A DNA stretch of 24,459 nt from Acidimicrobiales bacterium (GTDB lineage: Bacteria > Actinomycetota > Acidimicrobiia > Acidimicrobiales > Ilumatobacteraceae). The stretch is from assembly GCA_030833305.1 (NCBI GenBank), contig JAURHL010000008.1, positions 1-24,459 on the forward strand, in the 5' to 3' direction. The notes under the pieces were generated by a model, which had not been told where the DNA came from, searched no databases, and saw only the letters and a list, made by a program, of their open reading frames with translations. Positions 15,000 through 24,459 of this stretch are shown here, one piece after another (positions within the stretch are counted from its first letter, which is position 1; the number at the start of each line of letters is the position of its first letter). Made by a program: the position numbers and the translations under genes.

Positions 15000-16370
15000 C
15001 TAACGCTGTCCGCGTCGAGCCTCACCCGACGAGACGGCCGCCGAGGCGATGGCTTCGGCGACACCGACGATGTCACTGTTCGGACCGAGCAGGCCCACCG
15101 TCACGCGCAACGAATCCGGATGATCCAACACGAGGAACGGTTCGCCGGGCGCGGCACCGATACCTTGGGCGGCCAATGCCATCAGGGCCGATCGTTCGTT
15201 GGCGACGCGCACCCACAGGTTGATCCCGTCGGTGCCGGTCGTGTGCACGTCGTGCCGTTTCAGTACCTCGACCACCGTTCGACGTCGCGTGGCGTATTCT
15301 TCGCGCGAGCGTGCGAGTGCGACGAGGGTGCCGCCGTCGTCGAGCAACTCGAGGAGCACGGCCTGCAGGATGCGGCTGCTCCAACCGGGTCCGAGCAGCC
15401 GGCGGTTCGCGGCCCGACTGATGACGTCGCCGGAACCTCCGACCGCCGCCAACCGCAGATCCGGACCGTGGCTCTTGGAATAACTGCGGATGTGCACCGT
15501 TCGGTCGGGGAGATGAGCACCGATGCTGTGCAGCTCGCCCGACGCGATGTCGCCGGCATGGTCGTCCTCGATGATCGTGAGCGTCGTCGCCACACTCGAC
15601 GCCGCGATGGTGGCGGCCACGTCGGTGGCTCGCCGAGCCGACATGTTCACGCCCGTCGGGTTCTGCGCCCGGGGTTGGAGGAACAGTGCCGATGGCACCT
15701 GTTCCAGAGCGAGTCGCAAACCCTCGATGTCGATTCCCTCGTCGTCGAGCGGCACCCCGATCACCTCGACGCCGATCTGCTCCAGGAGATCGAGCAGCGG
15801 TGGGAACGTGGGATGTTCCACCACCACGCGATCGCCCAGACGCACCACGACCTGGGTGATGCGATCGAGGGCGTCCATGGCTCCGTCGACCACCGTGATC
15901 TGGTCGGGCGCGAAGGGCCATCGCTCTCGCAAGGCTTCCTCCAGTTCGGGGAGCACCGGCTGATCCAGGTAGCTGCTGGTGAGGGTGCGATTGCTGACGT
16001 GGGCCAGAGCGGCACTCAGGTCGGGCAGGAGCGACGAATCCGGTGTCCCGGTGGAGAGATCGAGCGAGAAGTGCCCGCGGTGATCACCGTCGGCGGCGAT
16101 GCGTCGGTAGCGGCGCGGCCCACCGGGTCCGGTCGGTTGGCGAACGAAGGTGCCATTGCGACCCAATGTCTCGATGGCTCCCACGTCGGCCAGCGTTCGC
16201 CACGCCTCGCCCACGGTCGTGGGTGACACTCCGAGCCGTCGGGACAGTTGTCGAACGGTCGGCAGACGTGTGCCGACGTCGAGATCACCGGCCGAGACCA
16301 TGCGTCCGATGGCGGTGGCGATACCGCGTGCACTGCGGTCGGTGATGTTGGAGCTGATGTCGTCGAGCAT
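15000..16370 (-). CDS. MocR/GabR-type regulator (winged helix fused to aminotransferase-like domain)
   Basis: 456 residues. The N-terminal GntR winged helix (about 12-78) contains GTRLPTVRQLSRRLGVSPTTVGEAW and GAIETLGRNGTFV. It is fused to a fold-type I aminotransferase domain (about 100-440) with NPTG at 237-240, EDDHAGDI with D270, and the PLP lysine K299 in SYSKSHGPDLRLA followed by R306. All residues needed to bind PLP are present. In GabR the bound PLP reacts with GABA to switch transcription. The gene is divergent from the pyrimidine operon, 150 bp away, so it is very likely its regulator. An amine of the pathway, above all beta-alanine, is the natural candidate effector; this is inference. 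It could instead be a true aminotransferase with a regulatory arm. Confidence 0.9.
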   Translation of the reverse strand: MLDDISSNITDRSARGIATAIGRMVSAGDLDVGTRLPTVRQLSRRLGVSPTTVGEAWRTLADVGAIETLGRNGTFVRQPTGPGGPRRYRRIAADGDHRGHFSLDLSTGTPDSSLLPDLSAALAHVSNRTLTSSYLDQPVLPELEEALRERWPFAPDQITVVDGAMDALDRITQVVVRLGDRVVVEHPTFPPLLDLLEQIGVEVIGVPLDDEGIDIEGLRLALEQVPSALFLQPRAQNPTGVNMSARRATDVAATIAASSVATTLTIIEDDHAGDIASGELHSIGAHLPDRTVHIRSYSKSHGPDLRLAAVGGSGDVISRAANRRLLGPGWSSRILQAVLLELLDDGGTLVALARSREEYATRRRTVVEVLKRHDVHTTGTDGINLWVRVANERSALMALAAQGIGAAPGEPFLVLDHPDSLRVTVGLLGPNSDIVGVAEAIASAAVSSGEARRGQR

Positions 16371-16391
16371 GTGTTTCGTGACCGTGAAAGG

Positions 16392-16418
16392 ATTGTCCGG
16401 TCACAATAATGGCATTGT
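16392..16418. promoter_or_regulatory. Probable operator: three half-sites at 11-bp steps
   Basis: ATTGT (16392-16396), ACAAT (16403-16407) and ATTGT (16414-16418) are separated by two 6-nt spacers, so each half-site starts 11 bp after the last, on one face of the helix. The outer two are direct repeats 22 bp apart, and the middle one is inverted. The third overlaps the -35 element proposed for the operon. This suits a MocR regulator, whose known sites often include direct repeats. Confidence 0.5.
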
Positions 16419-16444
16419 TCCCTCGATCGTGTGCCAATTACCCT
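16415..16444 (+). promoter_or_regulatory. Proposed promoter of the pyrimidine operon (TTGTTC, 18 bp, TACCCT)
   Basis: TTGTTC (16415-16420) and TACCCT (16439-16444) with an 18-bp spacer. Transcription would start near 16451 and leave a leader of about 70 nt before ATG 16521. The -35 overlaps the third operator half-site. Confidence 0.4.
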
Positions 16445-16520
16445 GAGGTCACAGAACATTCGCGATTCATCCGTCGAGCGCGTGCACGACGCCTGATGGC
16501 GAGAGCACCGGGGGAGAGAC

Positions 16521-17372
<852 letters not shown>

Positions 17373-17452
17373 GGTAGACACCGGGTACGACACCCACGAA
17401 CACCAGACAACCGAAATCGACCAACGGGCACACGGAACCAACGGGAGGGGTA

Positions 17453-18901
17453 ATGGCCAAGGTATTGATCAAGAACGGAAAGGTGATCTCGCCGACCGGA
17501 GTGCACGAGAACGACGTGCTCATCGAGGGCGAGAAGATCTCCGCCGTCGGTGCACCGGGTTACTTCGCCGGCGCCGAGCAGGGTTGTGACAAGGTCATCG
17601 ACGCCACGGGCAAGTTCGTGTTGCCCGGTGGCATCGACGTTCACACCCACATGGAACTGCCCTTCGGTGGCACCTTCGCGTCCGACACCTTCGAGACCGG
17701 CACGCGCGCGGCGGCCTGGGGTGGCGTCACCACCATCGTCGACATGGCTGTGCAGCGCTACGGCGAGAACGTGTACGACGGATTGGGAGAGTGGCACCGC
17801 AAAGCCGAGGGTGAGTGCGCCATCGACTACGCGTTCCACCAGATCATCGGTGGGGTCGACGAGAACTCCCTGAAGGACATGGTCAGCCTGGTCAAGAACG
17901 AGGGCATCACCTCGTTCAAGTTGTTCATGGCGTACCCGGGCGTGTTCTACAGCGACGACGGTCAGATCCTGCGGGCCATGCAGACCGCCGCGGACTGTGG
18001 CGCGATGATCATGATGCACGCCGAGAACGGCATCGCCATCGACGTTCTGGTTCAGCAGGCCATTGCCCGCGGCGAGACCGACCCGCGTTATCACTCGTAC
18101 ACGCGCCCGTCGCCACTCGAGGCCGAAGCCACGCATCGCGCCATCATCTTGTCGCAGATCGCCGGCAACGTTCCGTTGTACATCGTGCACATGTCGGCCG
18201 GTGACGCACTGAACGAAGTGGCGGCCGCGCGCCACAACGGACGCAACGTCTTCGCCGAGACCTGCCCGCAGTACCTTTATCTCACCCTCGAGGAGACGCT
18301 GGGCAAGCCCGGCTTCGAAGGTGCGAAGTGGGTCTGCAGCACGCCGGTGCGTTCGAAGGATCACGACCCGCACTACATCGGGCAGATGGGCCACGGTCAC
18401 CAAGGTGATCTGTGGAAGGGTCTGCGCATGAACGAGTTGGCGGTGGTCTCCACCGACCATTGTCCGTTCTGCATGAAGGATCAGAAGGAACTCGGTTTGG
18501 GTGACTTCTCCAAGATTCCCAACGGCATCGGAAGCGTCGAGCACCGCATGGAATTGCTGTACCAGGGCGTCGTGGCCGGCGAACTGACTCTCGAGCGTTG
18601 GGTCGAGACCTGCTGCACCACGCCCGCTCGAATGTTCGGGATGTATCCCCAGAAGGGCATCATCGCTCCGGGCAGCGACGCCGACGTGTTGGTCTGGGAC
18701 CCGAACACCAAGACCAAGATCGGCATCAACGACAAGCATCACATGAACATGGATCACTCCGCATGGGAGGGATACGTGATCGACGGCAAGGTCGACACCG
18801 TTCTGTCGCGCGGAACCGTGGTCGTGGAGAACGATCAGTACATCGGTCGCAAGGGCCATGGTCGCTACATCAAGCGCGGCCTGTCGCAGTACCTCGTCTG
18901 A
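17453..18901 (+). CDS. hydA: Dihydropyrimidinase / D-hydantoinase
   Basis: Binuclear zinc amidohydrolase that opens the ring of dihydrouracil, dihydrothymine or 5-substituted hydantoins to the N-carbamoyl amino acid. It has 482 residues, close to the family norm. Metal ligands are all present: H64 and H66 in DVHTHMELP, the lysine that becomes carboxylated K156 in SFKLFMAYPG, H189 in MMHAENG, H246 in VHMSAGD and D335 in STDHCPF. ATG 17453 has GGGAGGGG just upstream. The neighbouring amidohydrolase would take its product. Substrate choice between a pyrimidine and a hydantoin cannot be decided from the protein alone; the malonate-semialdehyde step downstream supports a pyrimidine. Confidence 0.92.
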   Translation: MAKVLIKNGKVISPTGVHENDVLIEGEKISAVGAPGYFAGAEQGCDKVIDATGKFVLPGGIDVHTHMELPFGGTFASDTFETGTRAAAWGGVTTIVDMAVQRYGENVYDGLGEWHRKAEGECAIDYAFHQIIGGVDENSLKDMVSLVKNEGITSFKLFMAYPGVFYSDDGQILRAMQTAADCGAMIMMHAENGIAIDVLVQQAIARGETDPRYHSYTRPSPLEAEATHRAIILSQIAGNVPLYIVHMSAGDALNEVAAARHNGRNVFAETCPQYLYLTLEETLGKPGFEGAKWVCSTPVRSKDHDPHYIGQMGHGHQGDLWKGLRMNELAVVSTDHCPFCMKDQKELGLGDFSKIPNGIGSVEHRMELLYQGVVAGELTLERWVETCCTTPARMFGMYPQKGIIAPGSDADVLVWDPNTKTKIGINDKHHMNMDHSAWEGYVIDGKVDTVLSRGTVVVENDQYIGRKGHGRYIKRGLSQYLV

Positions 18902-18926
18902 AATCCCCCGTCAACAAGGAGAAACC

Positions 18927-20410
<1,484 letters not shown>

Positions 20411-20411
<1 letters not shown>

Positions 20412-21448
20412 TGCGACACATGGACATCGGCGTCGTACTGCAGACAACTCCTCCGGCCGCCCGGGTGATCGACCTGGCGAAGAAGGCCGAGACCTACGGT
20501 TTCTCGCACGTGTGGGCTTTCGACAGCCACATTTTGTGGGAGGAACCGTTCCCGATCTTCACGCAGATCCTCGCCGAGACGCGCAACGTGATCGTCGGTC
20601 CGATGGTCACGAATCCGGCCACGCGCGACTGGACCGTGACGGCCAGCGCGTTCGCGACGTTGAACGAGATGTTCGGCAATCGCACGGTCATCGGCATCGG
20701 TCGTGGCGACTCCGCGGTTCGTGTCACCAACGGCAAGCCGACCACGCTGGCCACGTTGCGCGAGAGCATCCACGTCATCCGCGAACTCGTCAACGGGCGC
20801 GCGGTCGATTACAAGGGTTCCACGTTGCGTCTTCCCTGGGCCGGCAAGTCCCGCGCCGAGGTGTGGGTGGCCGCCTACGGACCCAAGGCGCTCGCACTCA
20901 CCGGCGAGGTGGGCGACGGGTTCATCTTGCAATTGGCCGATCCCAGCATCACCGAGTGGACCATCAAGGCGGTTCGTGACGCGGCCGCGGCGGCGGGGCG
21001 CGATCCCGAGAGTGTCACCATCTGCGTGGCCGCACCCGCCTACGTCACCGACGGAACCGAAGCCGGGTTGGCTCACGGTCGTGAGCAGTGCCGTTGGTTT
21101 GGTGGCATGGTGGGCAACCACGTCGCGGACATCGTCGAGCGTTACGGCGATTCGGCGCCGGTGCCGACCGCGTTGACCGATTACATCAAGGGACGCAAGG
21201 GATACGACTACAACGAGCACGGCAAGGCGGGCAATTCCCACACCACCTTCGTGCCCGACGAGATCGTGGATCGTTTCTGCATCGTCGGCCCGGTCGAGGA
21301 GCACGTGCGTCGATTGAACGCGTTGCGTGACCTCGGTGTCGATCAGTTCTCCGTTTATCTGCAACATGATGCGAAAGACGAAACATTGCAGGCGTACGGT
21401 GAAAAAGTGATCCCCGCCATCGCCGACTACGTCGCGGCCAAGAGCTGA
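20411..21448 (+). CDS. LLM-class flavin/F420-dependent oxidoreductase
   Basis: TIM-barrel enzyme of the luciferase-like superfamily, 345 residues. Visible features are MDIGVVLQTTPPAARVIDLAKKAE at the N-terminus (split after VLQ), an IGIGRGDSAVR segment near 95-104, and the GPKALALTGEVGDGFIL segment near 157-173, which is typical of F420-binding LLM proteins. ATG 20411 overlaps the previous stop; ATG 20420 is an alternative. I recall that a TIGRFAM-defined LLM group (the CPS_4043 type) is often found beside pyrimidine catabolic genes, and this looks like a member. RutA, which opens the uracil ring with oxygen, is also LLM, but the operon here encodes the reductive route. The function is unknown; pyrimidine reduction or oxidation of a pathway product are guesses. 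Confidence 0.83.
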
Positions 21449-21465
21449 TTCGAGTAGACGAACCC

Positions 21466-22377
21466 ATGTCCGCCACCATCACCCGACCGACGAGAGCGTC
21501 CTTCCTGACACCTCGTCGTCTGCGCCGGGTGGCTCTCTTTTTTGCATCGCTGCTGCTGGTCGCGGTGGCGTGGGAGTTGTACAAGGTGGTCGGCCCCGAA
21601 GCCGGCGGAAAGATCTTCGGCTGGAAGTTGTTGCCCCGCGCCAACGACAACGCCATGCCCCACATCTGGGAGATGCTCGAGCGCTACGGCCGGCCCGAGG
21701 TGCGAGGATCCGATCGCAAGATCTGGTCGGTCGTTCTGGCCGGCGCGTGGTTCTCGTTCCGTTTGGCCCTGGTGGGCTTCTTCGTGGGTGCCGCACTCGG
21801 CCTGGGTCTGTCCATCCTGATGGCTCGGTTCAAGGTGGCCGAGCGGGGCATCCTGCCCTACCTCGTGTTGTCGCAGACCGTGCCGTTGATCGCGTTGGCG
21901 CCGTTGGTGGTGTCCTGGGGCGGAAAGTTGTCGATCGGGGACTGGACCTGGCCCCGTTGGCTGTCGGCCTCGGTGCTCGGTGCGTTCCTGGCCTTCTTCC
22001 CCGTGGCGGTGGGTGCGTTGAAGGGTCTCACATCTCCGCCGTCGGCGTCGATCGAACTGATGGACAGTTACGCCGCTTCGTGGTGGCAGACGTTGCGCAA
22101 GTTGCGTTTCCCCGCGGCCGTTCCGTTCATCGTCCCGGCATTGAAATTGGCCGCATCGGCGTCGGTCATCGGCGTCGTCGTGGCCGAGATCTCCACCGGT
22201 CTGAAAGGTGGCATCGGACGTCTCATCATCGAGTACGCCCGCGAGGCCACCAGTGATCCGGCCAAGGTGTTCACGGCGGTCTTCGGTGCCGCGGCCCTCG
22301 GGCTGGCGATGTCGGGATTCGTCACGTTGGCCGACCTGTACATGATGCGCAATCGCCCCAAGGAGGCCACCGCATGA
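21466..22377 (+). CDS. ABC importer permease, NMT1/THI5-associated type (first)
   Basis: Inner-membrane subunit of a BPD_transp_1 type importer, 303 residues. Membrane segments fall at about 21-39, 88-118, 129-150, 165-187, 218-242 and 268-290. The EAA loop that docks to the ATPase is near 197-219 (ELMDSYAASWWQTLRKLRFPAA, in two overlapping parts). Between the first two membrane segments is an extra external stretch of about 45 residues rich in charged groups. The ATG start follows 17 nt after the LLM stop, and its own stop overlaps the ATPase start as ATGA. By its neighbours and by the binding protein it would import a pyrimidine, ureide or thiamine-like ring compound. Confidence 0.88.
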   Translation: MSATITRPTRASFLTPRRLRRVALFFASLLLVAVAWELYKVVGPEAGGKIFGWKLLPRANDNAMPHIWEMLERYGRPEVRGSDRKIWSVVLAGAWFSFRLALVGFFVGAALGLGLSILMARFKVAERGILPYLVLSQTVPLIALAPLVVSWGGKLSIGDWTWPRWLSASVLGAFLAFFPVAVGALKGLTSPPSASIELMDSYAASWWQTLRKLRFPAAVPFIVPALKLAASASVIGVVVAEISTGLKGGIGRLIIEYAREATSDPAKVFTAVFGAAALGLAMSGFVTLADLYMMRNRPKEATA

Positions 22378-23174
22378 GCGCGATCGAGATCGACAACATC
22401 AGCAAGATCTTCAACGCGGGCTCGGGCAACCAGGTGGTGGCGCTCACCGACATCGATCTGTCCATCGCATCGGGCGAGTTCGTGTCCCTCATCGGCCCGT
22501 CGGGTTGCGGTAAGTCGACCCTGTTGCGCCTCATCGCCAACCTGCTCGAGCCGACCGACGGCAACATCGTGGTCAACGGGAAGTCGCCCAAGCAGGCCCG
22601 ACTGGACCAGGACTACGGCATGGCCTTTCAACAGTCCGGTTTGTTCGAATGGCGCACGGTGGCCAAGAACATCGAGCTGCCCCTCGAGTTGAAGGGGTGG
22701 GACAAGGCCAAGCGTCACGAGCGGGCCATGGAGATGCTCGAGCTGGTCAAACTGGCCGATTTCGCCGGGCACTATCCGTGGCAACTGTCGGGTGGCATGC
22801 AACAGCGCGTGGCCATCGCGCGGGCGTTGGCCGTGCACCCCTCCCTGTTGTTGATGGACGAGCCCTTCGGTGCGCTCGACGAGATGACGCGCGAGCACAT
22901 GCAGAGCGAACTGCTCAGCATCTGTCGGCGCACCGGAAGTTCGGTCGTGTTCGTGACCCACTCGATTCCCGAGGCGGTGTATCTCTCGAACCGCGTGGTC
23001 GTGATGTCGCCCCGTCCGGGTCGGATCACCAAGATCGTGAACGTGAGCATCGAAGGCGAACGCAGCGACGCCACCCGCGACAACGACGCGTTCTTCCGTG
23101 GCATCACCGCGGTCCGTGAAGCGTTGCGCGGCGTCGAGATGTCCGATCACGTGCGAGGCATCGAGGACCGATGA
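22374..23174 (+). CDS. ABC importer ATPase subunit
   Basis: Hydrolyses ATP to power the two permeases. It has 266 residues of the nitrate/sulfonate/thiamine-precursor importer type. Walker A GPSGCGKST at 41-49, Q-loop Q86 (MAFQQSGLF), signature LSGGMQQR at 138-145, Walker B LLLMDEP at 158-164, and switch histidine H196 (FVTHSIPEA) are all intact. A C-terminal tail of about 45 residues contains no clear regulatory domain. The start overlaps the previous stop as ATGA and the end overlaps the next start in the same way, so the transporter subunits are tightly coupled. Confidence 0.94.
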   Translation: MSAIEIDNISKIFNAGSGNQVVALTDIDLSIASGEFVSLIGPSGCGKSTLLRLIANLLEPTDGNIVVNGKSPKQARLDQDYGMAFQQSGLFEWRTVAKNIELPLELKGWDKAKRHERAMEMLELVKLADFAGHYPWQLSGGMQQRVAIARALAVHPSLLLMDEPFGALDEMTREHMQSELLSICRRTGSSVVFVTHSIPEAVYLSNRVVVMSPRPGRITKIVNVSIEGERSDATRDNDAFFRGITAVREALRGVEMSDHVRGIEDR

Positions 23175-23962
23175 GTTCGCGCGTCTCGACTCTCGTCCGC
23201 AACGTGTGGCCGCCGGCGGTGTTCGGCGTGCTGTTCGTCGCCCTCTGGGAGTTCGTGGTGAAGTTCTTCGACCTGAAGCCCTACTTCCTCGCACCTCCGT
23301 CGAAGATCTGGCAGAAGTTCACCGAGAACTTCGACCTGGTGTGGGGTGCGGCCAAGGTGTCGGGCACCAACGCGCTCATCGGCCTGTTGGCCGGAGCGTT
23401 GTTCGGCATGGTGATGAGTCTGGTGCTCAGTCGGTTCCGCGTGCTCAACGACCTCATCACGCCGTTGGCCATCGCGTTGAACGCCATCCCCATCTTCGTG
23501 TTGGTGGCGGTGCTCAACAACATGTTCGCCATCACCAGCGAGGTTCCCCGTCGCATCATGGTGACCTTGGTCGTCTACTTCATCGTGCTCGTCAACGTGG
23601 CCAAGGGTCTGACCCAGGTCAGTCCCACTCACGTCGAACTGATGCGCTCCTACGCCGCCTCCGACACCCAGATCCTGAAGAAGGTACGAATTCCCAACGC
23701 GGTGCCGTATCTGTTCACGGCTCTCAAGATCGCGGCCCCGGCCTCGGTCATCACCGCGTTCGTCAGCGAGTACTTCGGTGGTTCGCAGAACGGCCTGGGC
23801 AGTCGTATCGCGAGCAATATCGCCAATTCGAAGAATGCCGTGGCGTGGGCGTACGTGCTTGGCGCGTGTCTGCTCGGCTTGGTGTTCTACGTGATCTCCA
23901 GCGTGCTGGAGGGCGTTTCCACACCGGGTGGACGCGCCAAACGTTCCCAAGAAGGTCGCTGA
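23171..23962 (+). CDS. ABC importer permease (second)
   Basis: 263-residue membrane subunit with about six segments (around 13-33, 65-88, 95-120, 127-147, 184-205 and 225-246). The EAA loop lies at about 156-178 (ELMRSYAASDTQILKKVRIPNA), matching the first permease in the middle: ELM-SYAAS is common to both. The two permeases are clearly paralogues that diverged long ago; the importer is therefore a heterodimer, rather than the homodimer usual in this class. ATG 23171 overlaps the ATPase stop as ATGA. It is followed by 53 nt and the binding-protein gene. Confidence 0.9.
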   Translation: MSSRVSTLVRNVWPPAVFGVLFVALWEFVVKFFDLKPYFLAPPSKIWQKFTENFDLVWGAAKVSGTNALIGLLAGALFGMVMSLVLSRFRVLNDLITPLAIALNAIPIFVLVAVLNNMFAITSEVPRRIMVTLVVYFIVLVNVAKGLTQVSPTHVELMRSYAASDTQILKKVRIPNAVPYLFTALKIAAPASVITAFVSEYFGGSQNGLGSRIASNIANSKNAVAWAYVLGACLLGLVFYVISSVLEGVSTPGGRAKRSQEGR

Positions 23963-23964
23963 TC

Positions 23965-23970
23965 TACACT
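23965..23970 (+). promoter_or_regulatory. Possible internal promoter -10 (TACACT) before the binding-protein gene
   Basis: TACACT lies just at the stop of the second permease and ends 6 nt before an ATG at 23977, which is in frame with the binding protein. It resembles the TACACT before rpmE. It may give extra mRNA for the binding protein, which importers need in excess. Confidence 0.35.
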
Positions 23971-24015
23971 GGGAACATGAATCCGCGGGCACGAGCCCAA
24001 GGGGAGGAGAAAACA

Positions 24016-24459
24016 ATGAGAAGGAACAAGGGTTGGAAGCTGGCAGCGGGCGTCGTCGCCCTCTCGCTGGCCGCCGCGGCTTGTGGTGGAGACGACGGAG
24101 ACTCGGAAGCCCCGAGCACCGAAGCCCCCGCCGAGTGCGCGGAGACCACGGAAGTCAAGCTGCAGTTGCAGTGGTTCATCCAGGCTCAGTTCGCGGGCTA
24201 CTTCGCCGCGATCGATCAGGGTTACTACGCCGCTCAGTGTCTCGACGTCACCATCGTCGAGGGTGGTGTCGACATCGTCCCGCAGCAGCAGTTGGCTGAC
24301 GGTGCCGTCGACTTCGCGCTCTCGTGGGTGCCCAAGGCACTGGCCAGCCGTGAGGCGGGCGCCGACATCGTGAACATCGCGCAGATCTTCCAGCGCTCGG
24401 GCACGTTGCAGGTGTCGTTCAAGGACGCCGGCATCACCTCGCCGGCCGACTTCGCCGGC
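24016..24459 (+). CDS. ABC substrate-binding lipoprotein, NMT1/THI5-like (3' end outside window)
   Basis: The first 148 residues are visible. The N-terminus MRRNKGWK plus a hydrophobic stretch, then AAAAC with C23 as lipidation site (a lipobox with Ala rather than Leu at -3), marks an exported lipoprotein. A low-complexity acidic linker (about 24-40) follows. The NMT1/THI5-like domain begins at about 46 with VKLQLQWFIQAQFAGYFAAI, whose WFxQAQFAGY pattern is typical of binding proteins for pyrimidine-like thiamine precursors, riboflavin-type or related ring compounds; DFALSWVPKALASREAGAD follows. ATG 24016 is chosen because GGGGAGGAG lies just upstream. An in-frame ATG at 23977 would add 13 residues. 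The frame is open to the window edge. Confidence 0.88.
   Translation, partial: MRRNKGWKLAAGVVALSLAAAACGGDDGDSEAPSTEAPAECAETTEVKLQLQWFIQAQFAGYFAAIDQGYYAAQCLDVTIVEGGVDIVPQQQLADGAVDFALSWVPKALASREAGADIVNIAQIFQRSGTLQVSFKDAGITSPADFAG

Noticed and set aside
14871..16226. Long + strand open frame opposite the MocR regulator
   Set aside because: The regulator on the - strand has a full winged helix and aminotransferase motifs; the + frame has none.

Overview
The window is high-GC bacterial chromosome whose gene order and proteins point to an actinobacterium, most likely of the class Acidimicrobiia. This placement is inference. It rests on the hom-thrC-rho-rpmE-prfA-prmC order, a long Arg/Asn/Asp-rich insertion in Rho, two proteins that look F420-dependent, several start codons placed where a leaderless mRNA would begin, and an extracellular repeat domain common in that class. 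All genes are on the + strand except one regulator.

Left part (1-7.7 kb), housekeeping: the 3' end of argS, then lysA (overlapping by 4 nt), hom, thrC, rho and rpmE. These cover arginyl-tRNA synthesis, the last step of lysine synthesis, threonine synthesis, transcription termination and ribosomal protein L31. The homoserine kinase gene thrB, often found between thrC and rho in actinobacteria, is absent. rho has its own well-formed promoter and a leader of about 145 nt. rpmE is followed by the only textbook intrinsic terminator in the window.

Middle part (7.7-15 kb): a DUF1800-DUF1501 pair, probably exported by the Tat route and carrying three copies of a beta-rich repeat at the C-terminus, sits between rpmE and the translation genes. 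Next come an unrecognised 332-residue protein, prfA (release factor 1), prmC (its methyltransferase) and a small split-barrel F420/flavin oxidoreductase. Three of these genes, and hom upstream, have a TAnnnT hexamer 6-8 nt before the start codon and no Shine-Dalgarno sequence, which suggests leaderless mRNAs.

Right part (15-24.5 kb): a MocR/GabR-type regulator is divergent from an apparent eight-gene operon that runs off the window. The operon encodes a beta-ureidopropionase-like amidohydrolase, a dihydropyrimidinase/hydantoinase, a CoA-acylating methylmalonate/malonate-semialdehyde dehydrogenase, a luciferase-like (LLM) F420/flavin oxidoreductase, and an ABC importer of the NMT1/THI5 type (permease, ATPase, permease, lipoprotein binding protein). 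Together they look like uptake and reductive breakdown of a pyrimidine or related cyclic ureide to beta-alanine and then acetyl-CoA. No recognisable dihydropyrimidine dehydrogenase and no beta-alanine aminotransferase is present. The LLM enzyme is the one redox gene of unknown role, and the regulator has an aminotransferase-type sensor domain. The 150-bp divergent region carries three ATTGT/ACAAT half-sites exactly 11 bp apart. This locus is the most interesting part of the window.
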